Positions 9,855-18,065 of a stretch of DNA of 64,000 nt are shown in pieces; the first letter of the stretch is position 1; every line of letters starts with the position of its first letter. The position numbers were made by a program, and so were the translations under genes. The notes below the pieces were generated by a model. The model saw nothing but the letters and a program-made list of their open reading frames with translations. It ran no database searches and had not been told where the DNA came from. Source of the DNA: Brevibacillus laterosporus LMG 15441 (GTDB lineage Bacteria; Bacillota; Bacilli; Brevibacillales; Brevibacillaceae); assembly GCF_000219535.2 (NCBI RefSeq), contig NZ_CP007806.1:1300501-1364500 (forward strand), written 5' to 3'.

Positions 9855-11261
9855 GTGGAACCATTGCAACATGTCCACTTCGTCGGAATCGGCGGTTATG
9901 GTATGAGTGGAATTGCACGCGTATTAGTTGATTTAGGATATAAAGTAACAGGATCGGATGTAGCGATGAACGATCTTGCCCGAAAGCTACAGGAAAAAGG
10001 AGCACAAGTGATTATCGGTCATGATGCTTCTCATATTGATGGGGCAGATATCGTCGTTTATTCCACTAGTATATCGAAAGAAAATCCTGAAGTTGCAGCG
10101 GCCCTGGAAAAGGGGATTCCGCTGCTGCATCGTTCACAGATGCTTGCCAAGATTCTAAATGAAAGAACAGGTGTAGCTGTAGCTGGTGCTCATGGTAAAA
10201 CCACTACAACTTCGATGACAGCTCACATTTTAGAAGCATGTGGCGAGGATCCTACTTTTATTATCGGTGGTGAACTAGTCAACGCTGGTACGAATGCAAA
10301 AGCTGGTAAAAGCGACTATGTAGTGGCAGAGGCAGATGAAAGTGACGGCTCCTTTAAGGAATACCATCCAGCATATGCGATTGTAACTAATATTGAGCCA
10401 GATCATTTAGAGCATTTTGATGGAGATTTTGCCAACCTAAAAAGGGCTTATGTTCATTTTCTAGGTAACATCAAACCAAATGGTACAGCTATTGTGTGTC
10501 TGGATGATCATCATGTACGTGAATTAATGCCTTCAGTTAATCGAAAGGTAATTACCTATTCTATTGACCCTGTATATAGTGGGTCAGCGGATTTTTATGC
10601 TACGGAGATTGTATGCGGTGATCTGACTACAACCTATCAGGCATGGCATAAGGATGTTCATTTAGGCGAAGTAATTCTTCACTTCCCAGGCAAGCATAAT
10701 GTAGCTAACTCCTTAGCAGCCATGATTGTAGCGTTAGAAGCAGGAGTTCCCTTTGAAAAGATCTCACAGGCCTTGAGTACGTTCCGTGGTGCAAAACGTC
10801 GTTTCCAAATTATTGGGGATGCACAAGATATTTTAGTGGTTGATGATTATGCTCATCATCCAACAGAAATCATGGCAACATTAAATGGAGCGAAGGCTTG
10901 TGGGCGTCGGGTGATCGCAATATTTCAGCCACAGCGCTATACTCGCACGTTTTTCTTGATGGAGGAATTTAGCCGAGCTTTTTCAGAAGCGGACGAAGTG
11001 ATTATTACGGATATTTTTTCTCCTGCAGGGGAAAAGAAAATCGAAGGGGTATCCTCTGAGATTTTAGTTGATAAAATTAAAGTGAATAGTCATCCGCGTG
11101 CACAGTACATCCCTACTAAGGAAGAAGTGCAGCAACAACTGGTGAAGCAATTGCAGCCAGGTGATCTCGTCTTAACAATGGGAGCGGGAGACATTTGGAA
11201 ATCTGCATATTGGTTCGCTGAGCAATTGCAACAAAAAGTTAAAGAAGCACAGGAAAACTGA
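9855..11261 (+). CDS. murC: UDP-N-acetylmuramate--L-alanine ligase
   Basis: The first amino-acid ligase of peptidoglycan precursor synthesis, cytoplasmic and ATP-dependent. The N-terminal nucleotide-sugar motif [14 protein letters not shown] is followed by the P-loop [10 protein letters not shown] near residues 111-120, ADESDGSF, and the C-terminal [10 protein letters not shown] chose GTG 9855, six bases after AGGTAGGTG; the GTG at 9846 lies within that site and overlaps folC. Mpl was considered, but the length (468 residues) and motifs fit MurC. In B. subtilis murC lies elsewhere, so its place beside folC is lineage-specific. A terminator follows at 11311. Confidence 0.93.
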   Translation: MEPLQHVHFVGIGGYGMSGIARVLVDLGYKVTGSDVAMNDLARKLQEKGAQVIIGHDASHIDGADIVVYSTSISKENPEVAAALEKGIPLLHRSQMLAKILNERTGVAVAGAHGKTTTTSMTAHILEACGEDPTFIIGGELVNAGTNAKAGKSDYVVAEADESDGSFKEYHPAYAIVTNIEPDHLEHFDGDFANLKRAYVHFLGNIKPNGTAIVCLDDHHVRELMPSVNRKVITYSIDPVYSGSADFYATEIVCGDLTTTYQAWHKDVHLGEVILHFPGKHNVANSLAAMIVALEAGVPFEKISQALSTFRGAKRRFQIIGDAQDILVVDDYAHHPTEIMATLNGAKACGRRVIAIFQPQRYTRTFFLMEEFSRAFSEADEVIITDIFSPAGEKKIEGVSSEILVDKIKVNSHPRAQYIPTKEEVQQQLVKQLQPGDLVLTMGAGDIWKSAYWFAEQLQQKVKEAQEN

Positions 11262-11310
11262 GCATAAAAGCATTTATTGTCATACTAAACTAGATAGTGG
11301 TAACAAAGGA

Positions 11311-11339
11311 AACTGCCGGATTTGTCTGGCAGTTTTTTT
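11311..11339 (+). terminator. Intrinsic terminator after murC
   Basis: AACTGCC pairs with GGCAGTT around a short loop, followed by TTTTTTT. Confidence 0.9.
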
Positions 11340-11399
11340 GTCTCTATCTAATGAGCTAGGATACAAATTGAACGTAGTAACAAGCTGAGGCAGGTGTTT

Positions 11400-11918
11400 A
11401 TGATGCTACAGTGGGGATGGCCCATTATATTAGGGGAAGAAGCTGGAATCGAACGACTAATTTGCTGGATCTGCGGGGGGTTACTAGGAGTGATTTGCTT
11501 TTTGGATATAAGGAAACGCCTGATCCCTAATTCTATTGTTTTGCCCGCTACTTTTACATTTTTATGTGTACGTGTGATTCATCCATTAGAAAAAGAGACA
11601 TTTACAACGCATATGTTAGCTATGTTATTGGCTTTTGTGCTTTTATATGTAACAGCAATTGTTACGAAAGGAGGACTGGGAGGAGGAGATATTAAGTTAG
11701 CAGCCTTATTAGGGTTAATTGTAGGGAGGACCTATATAATTTCTCTGTTGCTCGTAGCCGGGATTAGCACAATCGCACTTGCGATTCTATTAGCTCGACA
11801 GCCGCGAATAAGAAAGGAAGGAATACCATTTGCCTGTTGTTTGACAATTGGCTGGTTGTTTACGTATGTAGGCAGGATGGATGTGCTGCATGTCTATGCT
11901 ATATTTTTTCTTCCCTGA
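11400..11918 (+). CDS. comC: Prepilin peptidase (A24 family), short form
   Basis: This integral membrane aspartic protease cleaves type IV prepilin-like leaders, including competence pseudopilins in Bacillus. The two catalytic aspartates sit in FLDIRKRLIPN and GGGDIKLAALLG. At 172 residues it lacks the N-terminal cytoplasmic Cys-rich methylation domain found in full-length PilD/ComC enzymes, and keeps about five membrane segments. The start is ATG 11400 or 11403 behind GAGGCAGGTG. The position between folC and spoIIB matches comC in B. subtilis, but no pilin genes are in the window, so the substrate is inferred. Confidence 0.85.
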   Translation: MMLQWGWPIILGEEAGIERLICWICGGLLGVICFLDIRKRLIPNSIVLPATFTFLCVRVIHPLEKETFTTHMLAMLLAFVLLYVTAIVTKGGLGGGDIKLAALLGLIVGRTYIISLLLVAGISTIALAILLARQPRIRKEGIPFACCLTIGWLFTYVGRMDVLHVYAIFFLP

Positions 11919-11988
11919 GCAGTCATAACTTGTTAGGTCTGTTCGTAAACTAGTAGTACTAGAGTTAAGAGAACGAGGAGGACCTACT

Positions 11989-13509
11989 ATGAGCGGACAA
12001 CCTTCCAATCGAATATCTATAAAACTATCACCTGTCATCCCGCCCCAAAATAAGATGGGGGCAAATACACCTGTACAAAATATGCAGGTAAAAGAACAGA
12101 AGAATGATAAAAAAACACAGCCAGAAAAGGCCGCAGATAATAAGGGAGTACGTGGAGGAATACGGGAGCTAGTAGGCGATGACAATAAAGAAACAAGGCA
12201 AGAATATGGCGAGCAGCAAGCGAAGGAGGCAGAGCTGGAATTAGCTGAGGCAATGAGTAGATTGGGGAAGCTGGAGGAACAAAACCTACCCACTCATACG
12301 AGTAAGGAACAGTTCCTAGCTGAATTGTCTAAAGCTGAGCGCTTATTGGAAAAAGAAGAGCAGGATAAATCGTTTGTAGAAGGTCGGCTGGGTGAAGAGG
12401 GATATCAGAGCCCATATTACGAGGGGGTTTATCCCTCTGATTGGGAGCAAGAATCAAGGAAGCCGGCATGGTGGGAAAAACTAATAAAAAATCAAAGCCA
12501 TATATCAAAGCGACCTATTTTACGAGTATTTCTTACGACAATAAGTGCCGTTATCCTTGGAGTGTTATTTGGCTTTATTGTTTTAAATATCTTCGTACAA
12601 GAACAGCTAGTGCATCCCTCACAGGCGGGTGCTACACTGCCGAAATCAACCGAAGCCACACAGAATTCTGCTGCTACTTCTGAAGGGACGAGTACATTCA
12701 ATGAAAAAGCTATTCCCGTAAATGGTGAGCGTCAACCTAATGAATCAAATGATGCACGAGAAGCGGGCTTGTCTAAAGAAGGAGCGTCACAGCAGGCGAG
12801 ATCGCCACTTGGCTCTACTAGTCAGAAATCAGATGCCGTGCTTGCAACCGTCCAATTTCCAGAACAAAACTATTACATGGTTCAAATGGGGGTGTTTACT
12901 GACCCAAAAGCAGCCGAGCCCGCTATTGCCTCTCTCGACGAAAAGGGATTACCTCATTTTCTTTATCCAATCGAAGGAAGACTTCATTTATTTACGGGAG
13001 TATCGCCAAGTCGTGATGCCATTTTGGGATTGGCAGATAATTTCAGACAAAAGCAAATGGAAGTCTATGTAAAAGAAGTGAAGCTACCAGCTACAGAGAA
13101 ACAAGTTCAGATTGTCCCTACCTCCCCTTTAGAAGTAGGTGCTTCCTCTGATAAAGGGGTTGTTAATGCATTTATCAAATCGGGAATAGATATCATTCAA
13201 CAGCTTTCTACTTTATCCAGTCAAGTGGTTAATACAGATAAGCAAAAAGTACAGCCGCTTACAGCAGAGCAAGAAGCTAAGCTCAAAAGGATGCATGTCG
13301 CCTTTTTAGATAATAGTAGAGCAACACAGCAGGCCTTGTCACAAAAGGAGCAAGTCTATATAGCGGGGATGGTCCAGGGGATGAATCAGGCAATGAGTAC
13401 GATGACCCAACTAAAAACGGGCAATGCTGAGCCATATGCTTGGCAGGTACAAAAAGGAATTATGCAATATTTACATTATTATGCTACATGGATGAAGGAG
13501 ACGAATTAG
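11989..13509 (+). CDS. spoIIB: SpoIIB-like SPOR-domain protein
   Basis: This 506-residue bitopic membrane protein has a long, charged cytoplasmic N-terminus with Glu/Lys/Gln-rich helices, one transmembrane helix around residues 178-200 (VFLTTISAVILGVLFGFIVL), a low-complexity Ser/Thr linker, then a SPOR domain around 294-365 (YYMVQMGVFTDPKAAEPAIA). SPOR domains bind denuded septal peptidoglycan. SpoIIB helps septal wall dissolution at engulfment in Bacillus, and its place between comC and maf matches. It is longer than the roughly 330-residue B. subtilis protein, mainly through the N-terminal region and a C-terminal helical tail. The start ATG 11989 follows GAGGAGG. Confidence 0.85.
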   Translation: MSGQPSNRISIKLSPVIPPQNKMGANTPVQNMQVKEQKNDKKTQPEKAADNKGVRGGIRELVGDDNKETRQEYGEQQAKEAELELAEAMSRLGKLEEQNLPTHTSKEQFLAELSKAERLLEKEEQDKSFVEGRLGEEGYQSPYYEGVYPSDWEQESRKPAWWEKLIKNQSHISKRPILRVFLTTISAVILGVLFGFIVLNIFVQEQLVHPSQAGATLPKSTEATQNSAATSEGTSTFNEKAIPVNGERQPNESNDAREAGLSKEGASQQARSPLGSTSQKSDAVLATVQFPEQNYYMVQMGVFTDPKAAEPAIASLDEKGLPHFLYPIEGRLHLFTGVSPSRDAILGLADNFRQKQMEVYVKEVKLPATEKQVQIVPTSPLEVGASSDKGVVNAFIKSGIDIIQQLSTLSSQVVNTDKQKVQPLTAEQEAKLKRMHVAFLDNSRATQQALSQKEQVYIAGMVQGMNQAMSTMTQLKTGNAEPYAWQVQKGIMQYLHYYATWMKETN

Positions 13510-13519
13510 GAAAATGGCT

Positions 13520-13547
13520 TTGTTTGCAAAAGGTTTCTTGCAAACAA
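13520..13547 (+). terminator. Hairpin after spoIIB, possible terminator
   Basis: A perfect ten-base stem TTGTTTGCAA / TTGCAAACAA is followed by GGTCTTTCTTTC, a poor U tract. A second small hairpin with a cUUCGg loop lies at 13589-13606. Termination may be partial. Confidence 0.5.
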
Positions 13548-13694
13548 GGTCTTTCTTTCGTTATGATCATAAAAATAAATCTGAAAATCAACTGCTTCGG
13601 TAGTTGTCTCTTGATGTCAAGTTTTGCTACACTTAGGTGTGATTATAACGACTTTCTTCCAAAAAACAACGATGAAAAAACGAGGGTAGAGAGA

Positions 13695-13937
13695 ATGACG
13701 GGGAAAGAATTTGTAATTTTATTGATTGTCCTGTTATCAGGTCTCTTGTTTGGTAGTCTATTAGGGCAAATATTAGGTCCTTGGATTCCTTTTCTTCGAG
13801 AGAGTAAGATGTTAACATGGAGTCCTGCGGCAGATTTGGACATTTTGAAGTACAATCTTCATTTTGAGGTAAAACTAAACCTAGCCAGTATCGGAGGGCT
13901 TGTTCTCGCTTTTTGGATATATAAGAAAATTCGATAG
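13695..13937 (+). CDS. DUF4321 family small membrane protein
   Basis: This 80-residue protein has an N-terminal transmembrane helix (FVILLIVLLSGLLFGSLLG), a short extracytoplasmic segment and a second hydrophobic C-terminal helix (ASIGGLVLAFWIYKKIR). This architecture and the position directly upstream of maf match DUF4321 proteins. The open frame extends back into spoIIB, but ATG 13695 with GAGGGTAGAGAG just upstream is the credible start. The function is unknown. Eleven bases separate it from maf, so the two are co-transcribed. Confidence 0.75.
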   Translation: MTGKEFVILLIVLLSGLLFGSLLGQILGPWIPFLRESKMLTWSPAADLDILKYNLHFEVKLNLASIGGLVLAFWIYKKIR

Positions 13938-13948
13938 GGGGAGATAAA

Positions 13949-14539
13949 ATGAATCCAGAACAGCCAATCGTATTAGCTTCTTCTTCCCCGCGACGTCAAG
14001 AATTGCTGGCATGCTTGGGCTTGCCTTTTCGCGTTCAGGTGAGCAATGTAGATGAGACGATATCTGAAGAGATTGCGCCAGAAGAAATCGTAAAAATCTT
14101 ATCTCATAGAAAAGCAGATGCTGTTGCCAAAAATTTGTCATTTGGTCTAGTTATTGGCTCTGATACAATTGTTGTGCTAGACGGACAGGTATTGGGAAAA
14201 CCGCATGATGAAGAGGATGCATTTCGGATGCTCACTTCATTACAAGGGCGCGAGCATGAAGTATTCAGCGGCCTAGCTATTATTGATGTTTCGACTGGGA
14301 AAACAGCACTTGATTATTCATCTACAAGGGTTAAAATGCGTACAATGACAGATCAGGAGATACGTGGATATATCGCTAGTAAAGAACCAATGGATAAAGC
14401 AGGTTCCTATGCTATACAGGGCCTTGGATCGACGATTGTAGAACGAATTGAGGGCGATTATTTTACGGTAGTGGGACTACCGCTCAATCGCTTGGCCCAG
14501 ATGTTTACTCAATTTGGAATTTCCCTGTTAAACAAGTAG
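13949..14539 (+). CDS. maf: Maf nucleotide pyrophosphatase (dTTP/UTP type)
   Basis: This cytoplasmic house-cleaning pyrophosphatase hydrolyses non-canonical or excess pyrimidine triphosphates. Diagnostic motifs are LASSSPRRQELL at the N-terminus, VIGSDTIVVLDGQVLGKP, and the Lys/Asp region MDKAGSYAIQGLG. At 196 residues it has normal family length. The start ATG 13949 follows AGGGGGAGAT. In B. subtilis Maf has been linked to septum arrest, in keeping with its place among division genes. Confidence 0.95.
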   Translation: MNPEQPIVLASSSPRRQELLACLGLPFRVQVSNVDETISEEIAPEEIVKILSHRKADAVAKNLSFGLVIGSDTIVVLDGQVLGKPHDEEDAFRMLTSLQGREHEVFSGLAIIDVSTGKTALDYSSTRVKMRTMTDQEIRGYIASKEPMDKAGSYAIQGLGSTIVERIEGDYFTVVGLPLNRLAQMFTQFGISLLNK

Positions 14540-14610
14540 GTGTTCCTCTTAGATTGCTTCTCCATGATAACAGCCGCTTGGCAGGAATGAAGGAAGGGGC
14601 AAAATAAGAG

Positions 14611-15300
14611 ATGAACTGTAACAATTTTAAGTTAAAAAACGTCCCTACATATGAGCGTCCGCGCGAACGTTTGTTAAGGCAAGGGTCTGGTGCTTTATCT
14701 GATGTCGAACTCTTAGCGATTTTACTTCGGACTGGCACAGAAAAAGATCCAGTCCATAGGGTAGCGCAGCGCTTATTAGCTGTGTTTGGTGATTTGCAAC
14801 AACTTGCAACAGCTACTAATGAAGAGCTGACAGATATCAACGGGATTGGTCCCGTTAAGGCTGTGGAAATACAGGCAGCGCTGGAGTTAGGACGAAGATC
14901 TGCCATTAAAGCTCGAGATATTCGTATCAGTATCCGTTTGCCAAAAGATGTAGCAGATTTTATGATGCCGGAAATGGCTGGTCTCGTACAAGAACATTTT
15001 GTATGCCTTTTTTTAAATACGAAAAATCAGGTGATAGGGAAGAAAACAGTTTTTGTGGGAAGCTTAGATTCTTCTATTGTTCATCCACGGGATATTTACC
15101 GCGAAGCAATTAAGCGTTCTTGTGCCTCTATAATCTGTTTGCATAATCATCCAAGCGGAGATCCTGCTCCAAGCAAAGAGGATATTAATGTGACTAAAAT
15201 TCTGCTCCAAGCAGGAGATTTAGTAGGAATCCCTCTTTTGGATCATCTTATTATTGGAGATGGTCATTACGTTAGTTTAAAAGAACAGGGATATATGTAA
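14611..15300 (+). CDS. radC: RadC family protein with MPN/JAMM domain
   Basis: N-terminal helix-hairpin-helix segments (around [18 protein letters not shown]) are followed by a C-terminal MPN domain with the JAMM metal-binding motif [14 protein letters not shown] starting at His178. The motif residues needed for zinc binding are intact. Its 229 residues are typical. Despite the name, a direct repair role is not established for this family. It sits between maf and mreB as in Bacillus. A purine-rich site GGAAGGGGC lies about 13 bases before ATG 14611, a longer spacing than usual. Confidence 0.93.
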   Translation: MNCNNFKLKNVPTYERPRERLLRQGSGALSDVELLAILLRTGTEKDPVHRVAQRLLAVFGDLQQLATATNEELTDINGIGPVKAVEIQAALELGRRSAIKARDIRISIRLPKDVADFMMPEMAGLVQEHFVCLFLNTKNQVIGKKTVFVGSLDSSIVHPRDIYREAIKRSCASIICLHNHPSGDPAPSKEDINVTKILLQAGDLVGIPLLDHLIIGDGHYVSLKEQGYM

Positions 15301-15394
15301 CACGTACCCTTTCACAAAACAAATAATACCTGTCTGTCAGCGGAAGCATCCTAGGAAAATGACCGTTTTGACAAAATGGAAGGAGATTTTCAAT

Positions 15395-16435
15395 ATGTTT
15401 GGTAGTTTCACACGCGATATGGGGATTGACTTGGGAACAGCTAATACCCTCGTATACGTTAAAGGAAAAGGAATTGTGGTGAGCGAGCCTTCTGTTGTAG
15501 CGATCCGCACTGATACAAATACAATTGAGGCTGTAGGTAATGCAGCCAAAAACATGATTGGTCGTACACCAGGAAATATCGTGGCTGTTCGTCCGATGAA
15601 AGACGGAGTTATTGCTGATTTTGAAACCACTGCAACCATGATGCGTTATTTTATTCGTCAAGCTCAGAAAAATCAAGGCTTCTTTAGCCGTCGTCCTAGT
15701 GTAATGGTTTGCGTGCCATCTGGGATTACAGCGGTTGAAAAACGTGCGGTAGAGGATGCAACGAAGCAAGCAGGAGCAAAAGAAGCATATACAATTGAAG
15801 AGCCATTTGCGGCTGCAATTGGTGCTGATTTGCCTGTTTGGGAACCAACAGGTAGCATGGTAGTGGACATTGGGGGCGGTACGACGGAAGTAGCTATCAT
15901 CTCATTGGGTGGAATTGTTACTAGTCGTTCCATTCGTGTAGCTGGTGATGAAATGGATGAGGCCATCATTCAGTATATTAAACGTCGTTACAATCTAATG
16001 ATTGGTGAGCGTACTGCTGAGACGTTGAAAATGGAGATTGGTTCCGCTATCGCCCCGGATGAACAAGAAACAGTAGAAATTCGTGGTCGAGATCTTGTGA
16101 CAGGTTTGCCAAAAACGATCTCTGTTACAAGTACAGAAATTGCCGAAGCATTGGCTGAAACGATTATGTCAATTGTTGAAGCTGTGAAAATTACATTGGA
16201 GAAAAGTCCTCCAGAGTTAGCTGCAGATATCATGGATCGTGGAATTGTACTAACTGGAGGCGGGGCATTACTACGTCACATTGAGCGTTTATTAACACGT
16301 GAAACAGGTATGCCTGTTCATGTGGCGGAGAATGCACTTGACTGTGTAGCCATTGGAACAGGGCGAGCGCTTGAGAATTTGCATCTCTTTAAATCTAAAC
16401 ATGGAATAACATCTTCTCGTGCAAAAAGACGATAA
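15395..16435 (+). CDS. mreB: Rod-shape determining protein MreB (actin-like)
   Basis: This actin-like ATPase forms membrane-bound filaments that guide lateral wall synthesis. The phosphate-1 motif [15 protein letters not shown], phosphate-2 [13 protein letters not shown] and adenosine motif [14 protein letters not shown] are present. An upstream in-frame ATG at 15359 exists, but the start ATG 15395 with GGAAGGAGATTTTCAAT in front gives the conserved N-terminus [17 protein letters not shown] (346 residues). It heads the mreBCD-pbp-minCD cluster. I see no convincing promoter in the 94 bases after radC. Confidence 0.97.
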   Translation: MFGSFTRDMGIDLGTANTLVYVKGKGIVVSEPSVVAIRTDTNTIEAVGNAAKNMIGRTPGNIVAVRPMKDGVIADFETTATMMRYFIRQAQKNQGFFSRRPSVMVCVPSGITAVEKRAVEDATKQAGAKEAYTIEEPFAAAIGADLPVWEPTGSMVVDIGGGTTEVAIISLGGIVTSRSIRVAGDEMDEAIIQYIKRRYNLMIGERTAETLKMEIGSAIAPDEQETVEIRGRDLVTGLPKTISVTSTEIAEALAETIMSIVEAVKITLEKSPPELAADIMDRGIVLTGGGALLRHIERLLTRETGMPVHVAENALDCVAIGTGRALENLHLFKSKHGITSSRAKRR

Positions 16436-16450
16436 GCGGGTGACGTGTCT

Positions 16451-17509
16451 ATGTCATTCTTCGGTAATCGAAAACTTATAATTGTATTAATTGGCTTAGT
16501 TGTTCTGTTGGTAGTGATGGGTTATACCGCCAAGGACAGAATGAACCTGACATGGCCAGAAAAATTCATGAAAGATACAACCAGCGTGGTGCAGGGCCTA
16601 TTTTATCGCCCTGCCCAGGCTGTTTCGCAGTTTGTTCATAATGTTCAAGATGCTTATCATGTGTACGAAGAAAATCGTGTATTAAAAGCAAGCTTGGATC
16701 AATACGCGCAGATGTCTGCTGAGTTAAAAGCTGTAAAGTATGAGAATGGACAACTGAGAGAGAGTCTTGGCACAAAACAAAAATTAAATGATTACAATGT
16801 CATTTATTCAGAAGTAGCTGCAAGGAATTCGAGTCAATGGAATGATGTGTTGGTTATCGGTAGCGGTAGTAAACAAGGTGTTAAGAAAGACATGGCTGTT
16901 ATGACCTCTAAAGGTTTGATAGGGAGAGTGAAGGATGTTTCCAATTTCTCTGCGACAGTTGAATTGCTTACAAGCAGAGAGAGCTCTAACCGCAACCATG
17001 TTTCTGGATACATTTTGGCCACTCAGCCAATCCAAACTCCGCCTTCAACTACTGGTAATGGCCAACAGACGAATGGCACAAGCAATACAGCAAATGCGGC
17101 CAATTCGAATAAATCAAATACAGCTACCACGCAGGCGAATAACCAACAGAAGCCAGCAACTACTACGAAGTATGTAAGCGGAATTTTAGAGGATTACGAC
17201 TCGGTTGAAAAATTATTGATTATGCGCAAGATTCCTTTAGATCAAAAGATCAGTGTGAATGATGCGGTAATTACGTCTGGGTTAGGCGGTATGATTCCTA
17301 GTAAACTACCAATTGGTATAGTGGTCAAAACAGAGCCAGGAGACTATGGATTAACCCAAACAGCCTATATAAAACCGTATGCTGATTTCACATTAATTTC
17401 TGATGTCTTGGTTATTGACCGTAAGTCTGTGGAGACTCCAACTGGCGATTCGAGTTCTTCCAGTCAAAAAGGAACCACTCAGCAATCGAAGGGAAAAGGG
17501 GGTAAATAG
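16451..17509 (+). CDS. mreC: Rod-shape determining protein MreC
   Basis: This bitopic protein links the MreB cytoskeleton to wall synthases. One N-terminal transmembrane helix (LIIVLIGLVVLLVVMGYT) is followed by a coiled coil (about residues 65-105) and the extracytoplasmic beta domain (SQWNDVLVIGSGSKQGVKKD). An Asn/Thr/Gln-rich low-complexity insert encoded at about 17035-17165 splits the beta domain, and a Ser/Lys/Gly-rich tail ends the protein. I chose ATG 16451, seven bases after GGGTGA; GTG 16445 is too close. It lies 15 bases after mreB. Confidence 0.93.
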   Translation: MSFFGNRKLIIVLIGLVVLLVVMGYTAKDRMNLTWPEKFMKDTTSVVQGLFYRPAQAVSQFVHNVQDAYHVYEENRVLKASLDQYAQMSAELKAVKYENGQLRESLGTKQKLNDYNVIYSEVAARNSSQWNDVLVIGSGSKQGVKKDMAVMTSKGLIGRVKDVSNFSATVELLTSRESSNRNHVSGYILATQPIQTPPSTTGNGQQTNGTSNTANAANSNKSNTATTQANNQQKPATTTKYVSGILEDYDSVEKLLIMRKIPLDQKISVNDAVITSGLGGMIPSKLPIGIVVKTEPGDYGLTQTAYIKPYADFTLISDVLVIDRKSVETPTGDSSSSSQKGTTQQSKGKGGK

Positions 17510-17510
17510 T

Positions 17511-18038
17511 ATGTTATCTCGAACGAAATTGACCCTCTTTTTGCTATTGCTGTTTATATTGGAAGGATCGGTAGTACAAGTTTTTGTGCCGAGTGCATGG
17601 GGGATGTCTTACGAGACGATTCCCCGCTTTGCTTTGGTGGGAACTATCCTGATTTCCTTGTTTATCGGGAGACGGGAAGGATTGCTATATGGATTGGTCT
17701 TTGGACTGTTACAAGATGTTGTTTTCGGTCATATAATCGGCGTGTATACGTTATCTATGATGGTGGCAGGGTACTTTGCTGGACTAGTCTTGATGCTATT
17801 TCATCGTAGCTTTGCCGTCGTGTTTACTACGCTGCTTCTCGTTTTGTTTGGGCATGAGTGGCTTACTTATACGCTGTTTCGCTTATTTATGACCAATCCT
17901 GTAGATGTTCGTTGGACACTTACTCACGAAATTTTTCCGACAGTTCTTCTAAATATGCTGTTTGCGGCTTTTGTTTATTTGCCGATGAAAAAGCTTTGCT
18001 TGCAAGTGAAAGAAAACAAAGAGCGCTCTCATGAGTAG
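17511..18038 (+). CDS. mreD: Rod-shape determining protein MreD
   Basis: This 175-residue polytopic membrane protein has about five hydrophobic segments. Motifs RREGLLYGLVFGLLQDVVFG and LYTLFRLFM fit MreD, the membrane partner of MreC. The true start is ATG 17511, directly behind the mreC stop and its AAAAGGGGGT site. The frame stays open upstream into mreC, but that extension lacks a ribosome-binding site. Confidence 0.92.
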   Translation: MLSRTKLTLFLLLLFILEGSVVQVFVPSAWGMSYETIPRFALVGTILISLFIGRREGLLYGLVFGLLQDVVFGHIIGVYTLSMMVAGYFAGLVLMLFHRSFAVVFTTLLLVLFGHEWLTYTLFRLFMTNPVDVRWTLTHEIFPTVLLNMLFAAFVYLPMKKLCLQVKENKERSHE

Positions 18039-18065
18039 GATCTGACAGAAGGAGGAGTAGCTCGC

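Noticed and set aside
11790-12293. 167-codon - strand ORF across the comC-spoIIB junction
   Set aside because: It lies opposite two convincing + strand genes, has low-complexity Ser/Leu composition and no start signal.
13440-13694. N-terminal extension of the DUF4321 frame back into spoIIB
   Set aside because: The extension runs through hairpins at 13520 and 13589 and has an unlikely composition. ATG 13695 gives the family N-terminus.
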